From NCBI GenBank assembly GCA_038373865.1, contig JAXGGA010005215.1, forward strand, positions 16,202 to 80,201: a DNA stretch of 64,000 nucleotides, in the 5' to 3' direction. Position numbers and translations under genes: made by a program. The DNA comes from Uloborus plumipes. Its lineage: Eukaryota; Arthropoda; Arachnida; Araneae; Uloboridae. Below, in pieces: positions 34,801 through 49,800 of this stretch (positions within the stretch are counted from its first letter, which is position 1; each line of letters starts with the position of its first letter). The notes below the pieces were generated by a model, which saw only the letters and a program-made list of their open reading frames with translations, was not told where the DNA came from and made no database searches.

Positions 34801-37800
34801 AGCCGGGGATTTTTTCAAGGTTTCATACGTCTGGTACGACAGTTTATACCTTCTCTTTTCAATGGAAAAGAAATCTGATTAAACTATCGTACAACCTGGG
34901 TCGAAAAAAAATTTCTATATGAACAGCCCGGATCCAAAAGATTCATATTGTATTATACGCTTTTAATTCCATAAATGGTTTTCATACACATGCACATCCT
35001 TTTCTTAATTCCTGGTAGTAACAGATAAAGCAATAAATTCTTAAAATTTATTTTTGTGCTTTAATTGTTGTTGTATTACAGTAAACGAAGACAAATTTCT
35101 GCATCAGATATTTATGGAAGAAAGATTTGGAATTTTCAAACCTGGTTATGAAGAGGAAAAGAAAAAGTGAGTTTTCTTCTCAAAGCAGGAACATGATTTA
35201 TTTATTCTTTAGTAAAACTATTCATGCATTTATATGCTTTTAATTGTTTTTATTATTTTATTTATTAATTTTTTAAAACTTTTAGATTGATGGACAAAAA
35301 AGCTGCAATAGGTTATGTTTATGAAGACAGTACAGAATCTCCACCCCATGTTAATAATGTTAAAAATATTGATCCTGAGGAAGATGAAGAGGAAAATGAA
35401 GAAGAAAAGGAAGAGGACTTAAGTGATATCGATTTAGGCAAGTATAAAAATAAATGTTTGTCAAATTCCTCACAACGTGAATTAGTTTCATTCTCAGTAT
35501 ATCAGAAAATTCAAAACTATTATTCGTTCTCAGCTTGATTTTTGAGTGTCAAAACATTTTTTGATGTACATTAATGTTTTTTGAATTGAATTTTTCTTTT
35601 GTAATTTTTTCTAAGTTCTCAGAAATGTAATTCAAGCTAGAGAGATATTCCAGAGGTCAAATTTTCAAGAACATAACTTGATATATCACCATGACACCAT
35701 TGGAAATTTGTTTTGTAATAGTATTGAGTATATACAGCCGAGTGTCTATCTTAAATCTGCTTATCTTAAAAATTCCCCAAATCTTAAAAAAATTTCAATA
35801 TCCCTGTGTTTATATCATAATTTCAATGTTTAATTCCATGTTCATGGTGTTCCTTGCTCCTGAAAGTGATTGATTTTGACCGAAATTGAATTTGATTATG
35901 AAGAACCATGATTCACTCCAAAAAAATGCTCAAAAGCCATTGACAATCGGTCATGGATTTTGAATTTTAAAACATACATACTAAGTAAATTTTACGGATT
36001 AGGAGTAAATATGCATTTTAGTGCCTTTTTTATGCTATGTCCAGATTTTTTTTGCTTCTTGAAATTTGCACGTGCTTTTATAAACTTGCTTGTTTTTGTT
36101 ATTTTTGATTTTACCTCTTGAACATAATTAATTTTCTGTTCACCATTATTTTTAACGCTCATATTTCATGTTGTGTAGTTGAAAATTTTCACGCTTGCAA
36201 TTTTGAAACCCCCATTTGAAAGTTTTGATCCATTTGCATCCAAGTTGATTCTAACCTAGCTTAAGTAAAAAATATCTTCAAGTTTCACTTTGTTAAGGTT
36301 AATCTTAAATGTAAAAGATTTTAGCAAATTAAATTTTTATGAAAAATTAACTAAGAACGTTTAGGCTGACAATAAACATGAATATTGTGGAGTTTTCATT
36401 ATAATTTTTTTTAAATCATTTGGAAATCATCCATTGGAAAAAAATGTTAAATTTAAAACTTTGTAATTGTTTGTGCTTTATGTGCATCACTAGTAATTGC
36501 TACATTAATTGTTTTTTAGTTTTAATAATAGCTCATCTGGTTACATTTTGCTTCAACTTGAATTTTTAAAAATGTGTAAAACGTAACCTATATGGTAGCA
36601 ATTTTATTTTCACAGAACATTAACTTTTAACGACTCTGTTGAAAAATATTTTTGCTTTTTCTGAAAAAAAAAATTGCATCTTGTGAGTCATAGAAACTTA
36701 CAAGTGGAAATCATGGATAATCATGGGAAGTCTTGGATTTTAAAACTCTAAATGCATTAGACATTTTGCATGTTTATCTTGAATAACTTTTCCTGAAAAC
36801 CTCTGTATTTCAAAGTCAGGTTACTCTTATTTTCAAATTATATCCCTAGCAATCTTGATCAACAGCAGAACTTGGAAACATAAAGAATTCTTTGTAACCA
36901 TTGGCAGTTATATTATACACATTGGCAGTTATATTCTCTAAGTTTATTAGAACTGTAGTTCATAGAAAACTATGTTCAAAGAACAAGTTTTCTAGGAATT
37001 CTGACAGCTAAATTTTCATTCATAATTTTAGTACCTTAATGTATGCATTGACTTATGATTGGTATAATCAGTGACGTTTGTAAAATGTGCTATCACAATC
37101 AAGCATGCAATAGTGTTCAATAATATTAATGCTAGAGAATTGTTTAATCCCGATTTTGTTCCAATAGTTGATTTTTATGTCTCGAAACCTGCATATCTCT
37201 ATTTTTTTCCTTCAGTTTTTCCAACAAGTTCAAGACAGTTTTGACTGTTGAAAGCAACAATTCCATTCATATTGAGCAAAAATATGAAGTTTTTACCTTG
37301 GTGTGTTTATTATTATTGTTACAGCGGAAGGGTTTTAATCCTTTGTATTAAGAGTAATTCTTGATAAACCATACTTTATCTACAATCTAAATAGTTAATT
37401 TTAGTGAACGATCCCTATGTTTAGCTTTGCAAACGTATCTCTAACATTAAGCTTTGGAAAGTATGATTCCAATGTCAATGCTATTTATTATTATTATTAT
37501 GTGATAATACTTATATAATTATTACCTATTATATAATTATTACCTATTTACTTATTTTCGTTTTCTCTTTGCAGATGTTACTGTTGATGTGAGTGTGCTT
37601 ACGCCGTCACAGTGTGCTGAAATGAATTCACAGTCTATCAAATATGGGATGGTAGATGATGATTTTATAACGTAAGAGATCTTGACCACTATTAGAAGTT
37701 CTGGTTACCTCTTTTCCATAACTGCCAAAGAACTTGGCACCTTCCTGAGCCTAAATTTCTGTTATTTTCATTCCTGTTCATTGGATGATGAAAAATATCT

Positions 37801-40800
37801 TTATGTATTATTGTTAGAACTATTTGTTATGATAGTAATGCTGGGGGGCATTTCAACAGATATCTACTGCAGGACAAAGAGGAAGCAGAGCAGTTGAAAC
37901 TTGCACGAGAAATCGAAGAAGAAAAGGCTATGTATTCGGTAAGTTAGAAAGCACTGAGGTAAAATGAAATAAAATGTGTCATATGTATGGATGAAAATTA
38001 CTCTTGAGTCATTTTAAGATTTGGTTGAGAAATTTAAAAGGAAAAGTATTTTCATTGAAGGTAGTTTTAGACCATTGCTTATTCTACAGTCGATCTCTGC
38101 TGTAACTAGTACGAAGAAACTGCAATATTTGATCATTATATAACTTAGTGCTCATAAAAAATGACAAAAATTCTTTTACAAGTGCTTAATTTTCTTGTAA
38201 AGTCAGAAAGAAGTTGGTTACTTTTCTCTGAACTGTTTCTTGTTTTTTACTTATTTTTTTCAAAGAATGGTTAGAGAAATGTCGCTTACACTTCTAGCTT
38301 TATAAATCAGTTGAAAATTTCTCTATGAACCAAAAGCCATTGAGTATGGTGGGTTGTTATCCTTGTTGCTTAAATTATTTTTTCAGCAGCCTTATCTTGA
38401 ATTTGAGCTACAATATTCTCAAAAGTATCATCTCTAATTAATCTCAAAAGTATATATGTAGGAAGTGATAATATTGGTTTCAACAAATAGTATATAATGT
38501 TCAAATGCTTTCTTTCACTGCAAATTTCAAAGAAAAGGGCTGTCATCCCTTGTTCTTAGAATTTATGTCTTATTATTAACTTAGGTGGATTGTAGCTTGT
38601 TAAAGGAATTTTCTCCAAGAAAAAATGAGCTGAACTGAAAGTCAATATAGACATATTAGCAATCACAAAAATATCACTCGCTTTAAGCAGTCTTTGTTTT
38701 AAATGAGTTATGTTCCCATAGACTTACATGGTACAAAGCGTTCCTTATTTGCAAGTTTGACTGCACCTTGAATTATTGTCATTTCAAAGTTTCCATGTTT
38801 TGAAATGTAATGTGGTTAAGAGTTGTGATTTTTTTATTGTTCGAATTTTTCTAAGAATTATTGCTTTTAGAAAGTATTTATTTTGCTATTTTATTAAGTA
38901 GAAATAAACACATATAATGCAGTGAAACCTTGATCATCTGAGATTCTGATTTTAATCTTGGTTTCTAAATTTTTTTTTTGTAAGAAAACTATCATATCAA
39001 AGTCTTTGGAGACTCATTTTTACTATTGGCAGCTAAGTAGAGTAAGCTCCCGATTATCCGCCGTCGCACTATCTGCGGGTCACACTTTTATTTTCTTTTT
39101 CAGCGAATGCAGAATAATGCAAGTGCGTTATCAGTCTTTTAAAGATATTTTTTACGTTCAATGTTAGTATTTTTAGCTATGATTTAAGTGTATGTATTGT
39201 GTTATTGACTGTTTTAGTTATTGAATACACTAATGTCGTGTTTTACTTATTTTTTGGATTATCCGCGTTATTTAATTATCTGCGGTTACCTGTTAGACAA
39301 ATGCATAATATTTAATCTCACTTCTTACCTTAATTTATCTTGTTTCGTTTAAAAATAAACTTGTATCAAACATTGCTTAGTCAACTCCCACTCTCAACTG
39401 ACTAGTGTGCATCGTTCGGAACTTGGATTTCCGTGCACGTGCAGTAGGCGGGGCTAGTTGGTGACACACCAGATGTGTTGTCTCGTCATGTGCCAGCAGA
39501 ACCAATCAGTGATGACACGTGAGTAGGGCGTTGCTGTGTGTCACGTGTTTAATGTAGTTTCAATATGCAAAAGTAGCAGGGTATAAAATTGGAGATTAGA
39601 CTTTCGATCTTCACTTGCATTTTTCGATCGGTCACATTGCATGTCGTTTCTTGAGTTTTTTTCCCCGCTAGAAAGGGGTAAACTCTTATTTTTTCGGAGC
39701 AGTGCTCGTTTTAGTAATGTATCAGGATTTACTTAAAAGTATACCAGTGATTTTTTTTTCCCGGATGACAAATTAAAATTAAAATGTTTTTCTAGTCAAT
39801 TTAATCGTTGGTCATCATTTCAAAACTTTGTTTGCGCTTATGGGAAAAATAAAGTTGAGTTTTGTTTTTAACAAACTTAGTCATCTTCACATGTATCAAT
39901 CACTGCTGTATTTATCAGAAATAGGTTTAACCCATTATCATTACCGTACACCCTATTTCGCGAATAATTGAGAGTTTACTGTATATCTACTTCTGTTTTT
40001 TTTTAATGCTAATCAAAAGCAGTTAACTCCTGATTATCCAAAGAATAGGGATACATGGTGGCGGCAGAGAAGCAAATTCCGCAAATAATCCAATCCACCA
40101 AACAGGTAGAATTTAATAAAAGTGCATGCAGTAGCGTGAAAATTCATTCACACTAGCATACTTTTAAGCTATTGCTAGAAACAATAAAAATAATATGTAA
40201 AAAATGTATGTAAAAGCCAAAACAGGATTGCTGATTTTTGAAAATGGATTATCTGCAGATGTGAGCAAATCACACAATCAGATCAACTGAAGCAGGATAG
40301 CTAATTTTCAGCAAAAATGAAAAGTGGAGGGAAATGTTTTAACCAAAACTGGTCGAATTGCTCGTTTACATACCTAGTGTACATCTAAAAATCAGGTTTC
40401 AACTAGTAGTGTAGATGCAAAAAACAATAAGAAGTATAGATCTAAAAATAAGATGGTTTCAATTAATTTTCCTAGTCAGGTTCAGGTGACTTAGGAAGGT
40501 TTGATATTATTGGAAGGGAGGAGTAAGAAAAAAAATTAGAATGTCTGAAAATAGATTATTCCCTTTGTTAAGTTAAAAAGATACCACTTACGGGTAATCG
40601 GAAGTTTACTGTAATAACTTTTTGGAGCATTTATTAATTTTGCTTTTAAAAATACTATTATTCTTTTTAATGTGAAAGTATCAGATTTTTTTATGAAGTA
40701 ATTTCTTTTAACTACATTATGTAAATAGCGATGTTTAAAATTAAAGCCACAGAAAGTACAGCTGTGTTATTCATAACGCAATAAATATCTTGAGGTCTAT

Positions 40801-43800
40801 CTTAGGAGCATATTTGGTTAATTGAGTTTCTACTGTAGTTGAAATAATGATGCACCTCTTCATTATAAACACTCTTTGAATTAAATTCTCCGAAGTAATT
40901 TAGTTTTTCAATTTTATGTTTCGTATCAAAACTGCTTCTCAAAAGGTTCAGCTAAATTGCTCATTCAAGCAAATGTTTTCCTTGATATAGATATTTTCGT
41001 TTAGTGTTCATTTATTTTGATTTCTGCTTTCAGTTGTTAATATGCCAATCAAAAAGTGAACTTTCTAAGCTCAAAGTTTAAATAAAAAATCAAAACATGA
41101 TAAATAACTTATGTTTTTATTATTTCTATCAATTAATAAAGTTAAGCTGCTTCTTTAGCATACCAAATGCAGGGCCCTTCAGTAAGATTCTGTTTCTTCT
41201 AGTCTTTTATCCACAGAACTAAGTATTCCTTTTGTCCTTCTCCCCTCTCTTTTATATTTTAAAGCATTAAACTTTTGCTCTTGTTTTTGTGTTCTATTAA
41301 CAATACTATTTATTACGTTCAATGACTGCAATACCAAAGTAAGGAACCATCATTGTGTTGCAGAGCTATGACTCATAACATAAAATACTTTTTTAAAGTG
41401 GTGAAATCCGCCATTCCTTAGCCTGGAGTGGACAATACAGAAATGAATTTTAGTTTTCAATTTGATTAAAAAACGTTTGCTGTACAAAGTAACTTCAAAT
41501 TAAGCATTATTATCTAGTGTGCAGTATGTTACACTTTAATACTTCCACTTACAATTCTGTAAATAAATCTTTCTTGACTTTGTGGAACATGTCTTTCCAT
41601 TCCTTTCTTAAAGCTTGCTTTAAGTCTGCTTAACTTGTTACTCAATATTTTCTTACTTTTGATCCAGTTAATGCCATAAATGTTTTGTAAATCTTATGTA
41701 TGAGACAATGATGGAATTTAACTTTTCAGGGAGCATTATTTAAGCTGCTGTTTGGTTGTGTGAGCTTTATAGTATTTCAATCTGGGTGAAAATAAGTATA
41801 TTTTTACAACCCCAAATTTCTTTCCTGTTTTTTTCAAATTATGCCTTGGTACGGGGGCGGCAAATAAGGGGGTAAGAGGAGGCTGTTGCACCTCTAAATA
41901 TTTTGCGCCAGATAATAAGAAATATGTAAACTCAATTTGTATGAATCACAAATCAATGAAAGAAATAAAAAAGCTCACTAATTCTCAATAATAGTTGACA
42001 AAAATGAAGAAGTTTTAATACGAGCAGTTTTCGTAATAAAGTTTTGCATTATTTAAACCACCAGTAATCAAGTAGAATGTACATAAATGAGAAATCTTGA
42101 AGTTTTCTGAGTTCTTCGTATGAATTTTTGAATTTATCAAGCTACTGTATATTGTTTAAATGACCGTTTTTTTCTCTTAAGATTACTCATTTTACATTAG
42201 CTTCATTTTTATTTTTACTAAATTTCACTCCATACTGACTCAATTCATGGTTAAAAAACTCGCCCCCTCAAACGAAATACTGAAATGCCGCCCCTACCCT
42301 GGTACATTAAAGGCTCATTTTTTCACTAGTTTTTGGAAATTCATGTTTTAATTGTAGCCTGTACAACCCCAGAATTTACTCTACCAAGCTTTTTCATGTG
42401 TTAGCAGCACATTTCAAAATTCTGAGCAGCTCTTTTCTCACCAAATTGTTAGACCATGTTTAGATGTGAAATTTTTGGATTTCCTTTTGTTGGCAAAATT
42501 ATATTTCTCCAGAATTTGTAATTTTTAGTAAATTCCTTAGTGTTTATAAAAAATACAATACATTTCCATTATTTAAGTTTAGAGCACCCTTACATTTATC
42601 ATGGGAAAGAAAGTGTATTGTACCTATTATTTTGTTTCCAATTCATTTGTTTTTAAATAAATTATAGACTTGTATAGCTAGTTAATAAACTGCCATGCAT
42701 TGTTTAAAAATTGAACTTCATTTATTTAGCTATGTGTAGAAATATGTACTGTATATTTAAAAATTTTCTAACCATGTGCTTATATTTTAAGTATTCTCTA
42801 ATGTTTCATTTTTTCAGGGTAGAAAATCGAGAAGAGAAAGAAGAGCATTACGAGAGAAGAAACTAGCTGGTAGAAGAATAACTAGCCCCCCAAGGTATTT
42901 TTTTTTTCTCCTGTTATGTATAAGGCTTCTAACTAATCTATGCGTTATTTTTTAAACACACATGCATTTTTTTTCTATTTCATTCTAGTTATGCTGCCAG
43001 AGATAGTCCCACATATACTCCTATCAGGTTAGTAAGATTTAAAAAATTATAGTATGTCATATTTTTGTTTTGAAAAAAAAAAAAAGATTTTAATGAAAAT
43101 TATCTTCATATTTGGTAACTTGCAGTGCAAATGCTTCCAGTATGTAAAATAATTACTGGATTTCTTGCGTTTGGTTCACATCAAGGATGTCTCAAGTTCA
43201 GGTCAGGAGCAGGGCCATCTGAAGAGGCATCCTGGGCAAATATTTCACTTTGTACCCCCCCCCCCTTTCTTGACTTCTCGAGGTGCACTAAAAGGATTTT
43301 CTTCTTGAAGTCATGGGTTAACCTCAACTCATCTTTGTCTTGTTCCCAAGTAAAATCTCCCCCCCCCCTCCTGGAAACACATATAGGGTCAGAATTCCAA
43401 AAAATGGGGAACTAGAAAAGGAGAAGTGCTCTTTGCTTTGATTCTAAATAGGCACATTCTAAGAATTAGTATCTGTTTCAATGATACAATAAAAACCTGG
43501 GAGGATTCTTTTGAAGACTAGAGACAGGTCAGAATCAGAGGAGGGAGAATCAGTGCTTGCGCTACAGCGCCATTTTGTGTTGCCCGGAGCATATACCACG
43601 CTTGCCCCCCCCCCTCCCAAGGCCCTCGTTGAGATCCCATGCTTATAGCCTTCGGTTTTATGCTATTTTGTATTCCAATATGATAATCTACGTACTACAT
43701 GTAAAGGAAGAGTATATGGTATATGAAGTAGAACTGCAAAAACTGATTCTGACACATTACAACACTTCAAAAGAGGCACCCTGCTATTGAACAGTCTCAT

Positions 43801-46800
43801 AGAGTTGCATAAATGGACGAGATATCTCATCAAGAGCTGTAAATTCTTGCTGCCTGTCAGAAGTTTTTAACCCATTTGTGCCCCTTTTTGGTTGCAAAAG
43901 TGTGAAAAAATATATGAAACATTATTATCTTGCAAATTTTGATTTTAGGCTTAGTTGACGTTACTACTCCATTTAGTTACGAAGCTTATTGTGATGCACT
44001 GTTTTAATTTATTGCTAGACATTCAACTTCAAAATCTCGTTCCCGCTCTCCACCTGATGCTGGGAAAATAATGTTCATTACAAGCTTTGGTGATGAAGTA
44101 TCTGATGGTGAACAGCGCAAAGCTATTGATGGGATTTCCACACTCTTTGCCAAAAAAGGGAAAAATTCAAAGTAAGTCTCCTTTATTATGATTTTTTTTG
44201 TTTTTCAGAATTATCTCTAACAAATTGCATTCCACATTTAAAAAAACTTTTTTTTTTTTTGCTTTGATACAATCTGAAACTATGGAAAATCTATGAAAAA
44301 AAACTATGATTTAAAGTTTCGATATCTTCTGATAGAGTTCTTACAAGTTAATATTAGTTGACTGTTCAAAAACAGGTTAAACTTTACCATTAATTTAATA
44401 AATATACTTCTTCTATACTTCAACTGTTGAAACAGTTATAAAACTGGTTAGTTGAGACAGTAGATTACTATTTAACCTTTCCTTAGTTAGATATTGCAAA
44501 TAAAAATCAAAACTTGATGTAAAAGACTGAATCTGACATTGGTATGTGAATGTCAATGCAGTAAGTTTGTATAGAGTTAGAAAAAGTTAAAATATATAAG
44601 GTTAATTGTTTTTATTTAAAAATTCTTATTTATTATAATTTTTAGTGATGCAGGTTTAAACTCCTCCAAAAATTTCTATGTAATGAAATCCTGAAAGAAA
44701 AAGTGAAATTGTATAGGGTTTAAAGAAATGGGGTAAAGATTTTTTCTAATGAATTTGTTTTGATAAAAGCAAGTTAATTTGTTGATATGTATTAGTTTTA
44801 TGTACTGTGTTTCGATAACTTCTGCATTTGATCTGAAATTTTTGAAACAAGACTTTTCAGAAGGCTAGTTTTCTTTGTTGCAAATGCAATTGATTTATTA
44901 TAAATTCTATTTGTGTTCCTCATTAAGGTCAAAAGATGGTTCAAGCTCTGTTATTGGACCACAGCTTCCTTCTAAAAATGGAGATGAAGAAAAGCATTCT
45001 TCTGATTCCCATGCATCAAAGCACAGTTTCTCCTCTGAATCTTCTCGATCTTCTGGCCATTCGATGAGAAAAAGCTCCAAAGATCGTAAACGTTACGCTC
45101 GACATCGCAGACATTCTTCACGCTCATCTTCAAGGTCTTCCTCTTTGCCCCGAAAATCTTCTAGCAGTAAAAGTAAACGTAGAAACAGGTCAAGATCAAA
45201 GTCAAGGTACATAGCTAGCTTCCTGGATATGATTTGTTCATTGTAGACTGTGTAGTTGTCCTGAAATTCTTGATTTTTCTGATTCGGATAAAAATTGTTT
45301 TCCTGAATTTTCGGTTTTTTTTCCCTTGATATTTGTTTTTCTTCTTTTTTTTTAAATCAGTTACCTAGCTCCCAACTTGTTTTCATTTTGTCCCCAAGGA
45401 AAGATATACCTAAATTATTTTAAAAAGGGACGTTAATCTTAATTTTTAAAGGTTAACGTAAGTGATGCACTGTTTAATCAGCCACTTTGCCGATTAATGT
45501 ATCAGCCAATTTTAGCTGTTTAAACGGCAGAAAAATATTGAAATTATTTTTGGTTTGAGCAAGTAACTATGCTCAAGTTGATTAATCGCTTGATTTTTTG
45601 AATATATTTTTATTTTATTGAACTAACTTTTGAATAGTACAAGAACTCGCTGAATTAATTTATTACACCTGGCTTCAAATTTTAACTGTTGTGTCTCCGT
45701 TTGATTTAAAATTTTCAAATTATCATGTTAAGGATGTGAACAATGAAAATTTGATTAACTTTTTTTATTGGAATGAAAAGGAATTTCGACATCATGAACT
45801 AAAATTAGGTTTTTCACAATCACAAGTTGCAATATGACAATACTCACATGTATGTATGTTTCCTCATATCTGAAGTAGTTCCAAAAGTGGTACTATTTTA
45901 TTTTAAGCTCAAAATTACATCGTTTTCTTTTTTCAATTTCTAAAAGAAATTAAGCCGCACAAACATGAGAGTTTGTTAAGAAGGTATTAAAAAATTATCT
46001 TTTACTGATTTTCAAAATTGCTTTAGTTACTTTTAATGTGATTCATGTTTTCAAAATTGCAATAGTGTTCATAAAATTGGTTTAGGATTTTGATCATCCT
46101 TTCATACAGGCCCATTTTATAAAAAAATATAATGTAGTGCTACGCTTGAAATCATTTGTAGTTTGCTACTACGAGATAGCTAAGAACTGATTCAGATCAT
46201 CCCCAAATAAAACTCAATAGTTCAGAGGATCATGTGGCAGTTCACAATCAGTCAAGTAATTTTATTTTTGCATAATTTCATAAATTTTGGATTTTGGTAA
46301 ATTTATTTTAAATAAAAGATCTCAAGATCCGTTTGTTGTCTTTAATGTTATATTAAAATTGTTAGTTGAATTTAATAAATTTTGAGAGGTAGAATGCTTT
46401 TTAGCTTATGTAGGAAATGTATCTTATGTTTAACTTGATGTGAACCTTTACATCTTAATGCTTACTGGTTCTTTGGACCAAAACTTTTTTTTATAATTTC
46501 CAACGCTGTAATTTATGTATATGATTCACTTTTCAATGTTTTTTTATTTTCAGGTCTAGGTCTAGATCACACTCTGACTCACGAAGTAGAGCAAAAACTA
46601 AGTCTAGATCTCGGTCTCGATCTAAGTCAAATACTAAAATGAATTCCGATAAATCACCCGAGCTTCCCCCTCCTCCAGTGAAATCTTATTATCGTCACAG
46701 TTTATCTCGTTCAAATAGTGATGTATCTGATGATAGTGAAGAAGAAAAAAGTAACAGCAGCAGTATGAATTTAACAAATTTTTCAAGCGCTCCTCGGTAA

Positions 46801-49800
46801 ATATTTAACTATAAGAATTTTTTAATGATTAGTGAAAACAAATTTAAAAATTATTATAAAATTCTTTTGTACTTTTGTTTTGTGTATACTTATGGTACAA
46901 CTTGCTTTTTAATTCTCAAATTCTTTGTCAGTTTCTCTGATAATTTTCAATCGTCATTATAGTGATAAGTGTCACTAATGTGCATTTTTTTTGAGAGTCA
47001 AAATATTTTCTTTTGCAATTTTGTTTGTTTAAAATTGTTAGTTAGCTACAAAGACTTTATTGAGGCTTGATTATTGATTTTAATGAGCATAGTTTGTTTT
47101 CAATTGAATTTGTTTTGTTTACAGACAATATATTATGACGTAGAAAGAAATTATATTTATTAGTAATTTGTATGTTCCTTGTGAATTTAGTTGTTTTGTT
47201 TTAATGTTATCTAATATAACAGGTAATACTGTTTAACTAGTGAAAAAGGGTCATTCCACGTCAAGTGATTCAAAATCTGAGAAAAATTTTACCTTACATT
47301 TTTGTATTTCTTTCACATTTGGCTCATCAATTGAATCGTTTATTTCGAAAAAGGTAACATCTCTATTTTGATCTCCTCTGTCTCGTTAGAAAATTAAACA
47401 GCGCACGGTTATATTTTTGAATGTCATAATCAATGAAAAAATGCCTTTAGTTAAGTACACAATTACTGCAATAATTTACCAAATAACCATTGATTATGAC
47501 ATTCAAAAATATACCGTGCGCTGCTTAATTTTCTAAAGAGACAGAGGAGATCAAAATAGAGATGTTACCTTTTCGAAATAAACGATTCAATTGTACCCCT
47601 TGAGGTAATCAAAAGTCTCAATTTTTTGGATTTTTATCTCTATTATTTTTTCATTTATGAGACTTTGAACTTTGGAAAAGCGCTCGTTTTTTCATCAATA
47701 AGGGAACATAAAAGGGACCATAACTCGGCCCCAAATATAGATAGAACGATTTGGTAAATGGCATTTTAAAGTACGTTAGTTGCCGCTTAATTGGATATGC
47801 AACATGATTAATTTGATAAAAATTTTCTTTTTCAAAAAATGAAATTTAAATTTCAAATTTAAATTTCTCAAAAAACATATAATGAATTTTTTTGAAAAAA
47901 TTCTCAAAAATTCTTGTGTATTTTATCTATGTTTGTACAAATTTTTAGATTGGGATCTCAATGGGATCATATTTTTTTGAATTTTTGAATAAAACTGCAC
48001 AGGAAAAAAATGATATTTTTTAGATTCTATTTATTTAAATACTAAGTTCTCTTGCTCGTGATGGTCTAAAAAGTAGTAAAGAAACATGAATATGTTTAAA
48101 GTGAGCTGGTATGAGCTTATAGATTTATCAGGTTCACCCCCCTACCCCTTCTTCCCCCTCACAACCACTCTTTTTTAATTCAAAACTGTTCAAAATGTTT
48201 AAAAAAACAAAAACTCTTTGATACAAAATGAATAGTAAATTTATTTAAAGTGGGGAAATGGGTTTTTCCTTATAGCTAGACGAAGTATCCCCCTCCCCAC
48301 CCAAATATACAATTCACACTATACTAATATGACGTCTAACACCTGGGGATTGAATTGAGGATTATTTTCACCCTAGGATATATATTGTTTTTCAGACGAA
48401 GTGTTTCTTTTTCGATCCGAACTTCAAAGTATACTTCCATTCAATATCTGAAATTTAACTTTATGATTCATTTCATCTTCTACCCCAGCAGCAATCTTCA
48501 ATTTTGAAGGGGGGAAATGAATGGGTCGCCCCAAGATCATAGCAAACAGCAAAATAGCACTGTTTCTCCTTGTTCTCTTCATTTTTTCTATTCTTTTCGC
48601 ACAAAACTGAAAATAAATCAAAATTTCAGATCATATGTCTATATCCCCATAACTATCTTTCCACATTATCTAGTGTGCAGCTGTTATTTAATTTTTTTTA
48701 TCGTTTGTGTTCTTTTTCATTTTGTTGTAAAGAAAAGTAATGCAGCAAGATATATCTATGTACATAAATTAAACAAACACTGCTTTTTTGAGCACGACCT
48801 CACATGTTGCACGACCTCACATGTTGCACAACCTCACTTCTTTACAGATTGCTCCCCCCCTTACCCTACCTTCCCACTCCAAACTTTTATTTTTTTTTAT
48901 CATCCCGCCTAACCCCATTTCAAAGCCTTAGTCTCTACTGATGTCTGGTAGTGTTTCAGTTTGTTCTGTTTGTTACTCTTTCTTATTAGCTCATGAGCTT
49001 TGTCCAACAAGAAAAAGGAAAGGCAGTGATGAGGACTGACATATAACGTGACATTTTGATTTCTGTTCAGTTTTGTGTGAAAATAATGGGAAAACATTAT
49101 GAGAACAAGAGGAAACAGTGCTATTTTGCTGTTTGCTATGATCTTGGGGCGACCCATTTATTTCCTCCCTTCAAAATTGAAGATAGGTGCTGGGGGAGGG
49201 GATGAAATGAACCAGAAGTTTAAATTCAGATATTGCATGGAAGTACACTTTGTGAAGTTCGGATTGAAAACAAAACACTTCGTCTGAAAAACAATATATA
49301 CCTAGGGGGAAAATAATCCTCAAATCAATCCGCAAGTGAGACGTCATATTAGTATAGCATTAATAGTATATTTGGGTGGGGGAAGGGTTGTACTTTGCCT
49401 TGTTATAAGGAAACCCATTTACCAACTTTAAATAAGTTTACTGTTCATTTTGTATCAAAAAGGTTTTTTTTAGCATTTTAAACAGTTTGTTGGAAAAAAT
49501 GGTTGGGTCAGGAAGAAAGGGAGGGGGAGCTTACCAATGTACAATTTAATGCTAGCTCACTTACCTAGAGTAAAAATAATAGTCAATTCAATCCTCAGGT
49601 TAGACGTCATAATAGTACAGCGTTAATGGTACATTTGGGTGGAGGAGGGGGATACTTCGTCTAGTTATAAGGAAACTCATTTACCAACTTTAAATAAGTT
49701 TACTATTCATTTTGTATCAAATAGTTTTTTTTTTTAACATTTTGAACAGTTTTGAATTAAAAAAGAATGGTTGTGCGGGGGAGGAAGGGGGGAGGGGTGA

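Noticed and set aside
43206..43790. Possible hAT element beginning CAGGGCCATCTGAAGAGGC
   Set aside because: The left end resembles a hAT terminus, but no matching right end or 8-bp duplication was found.
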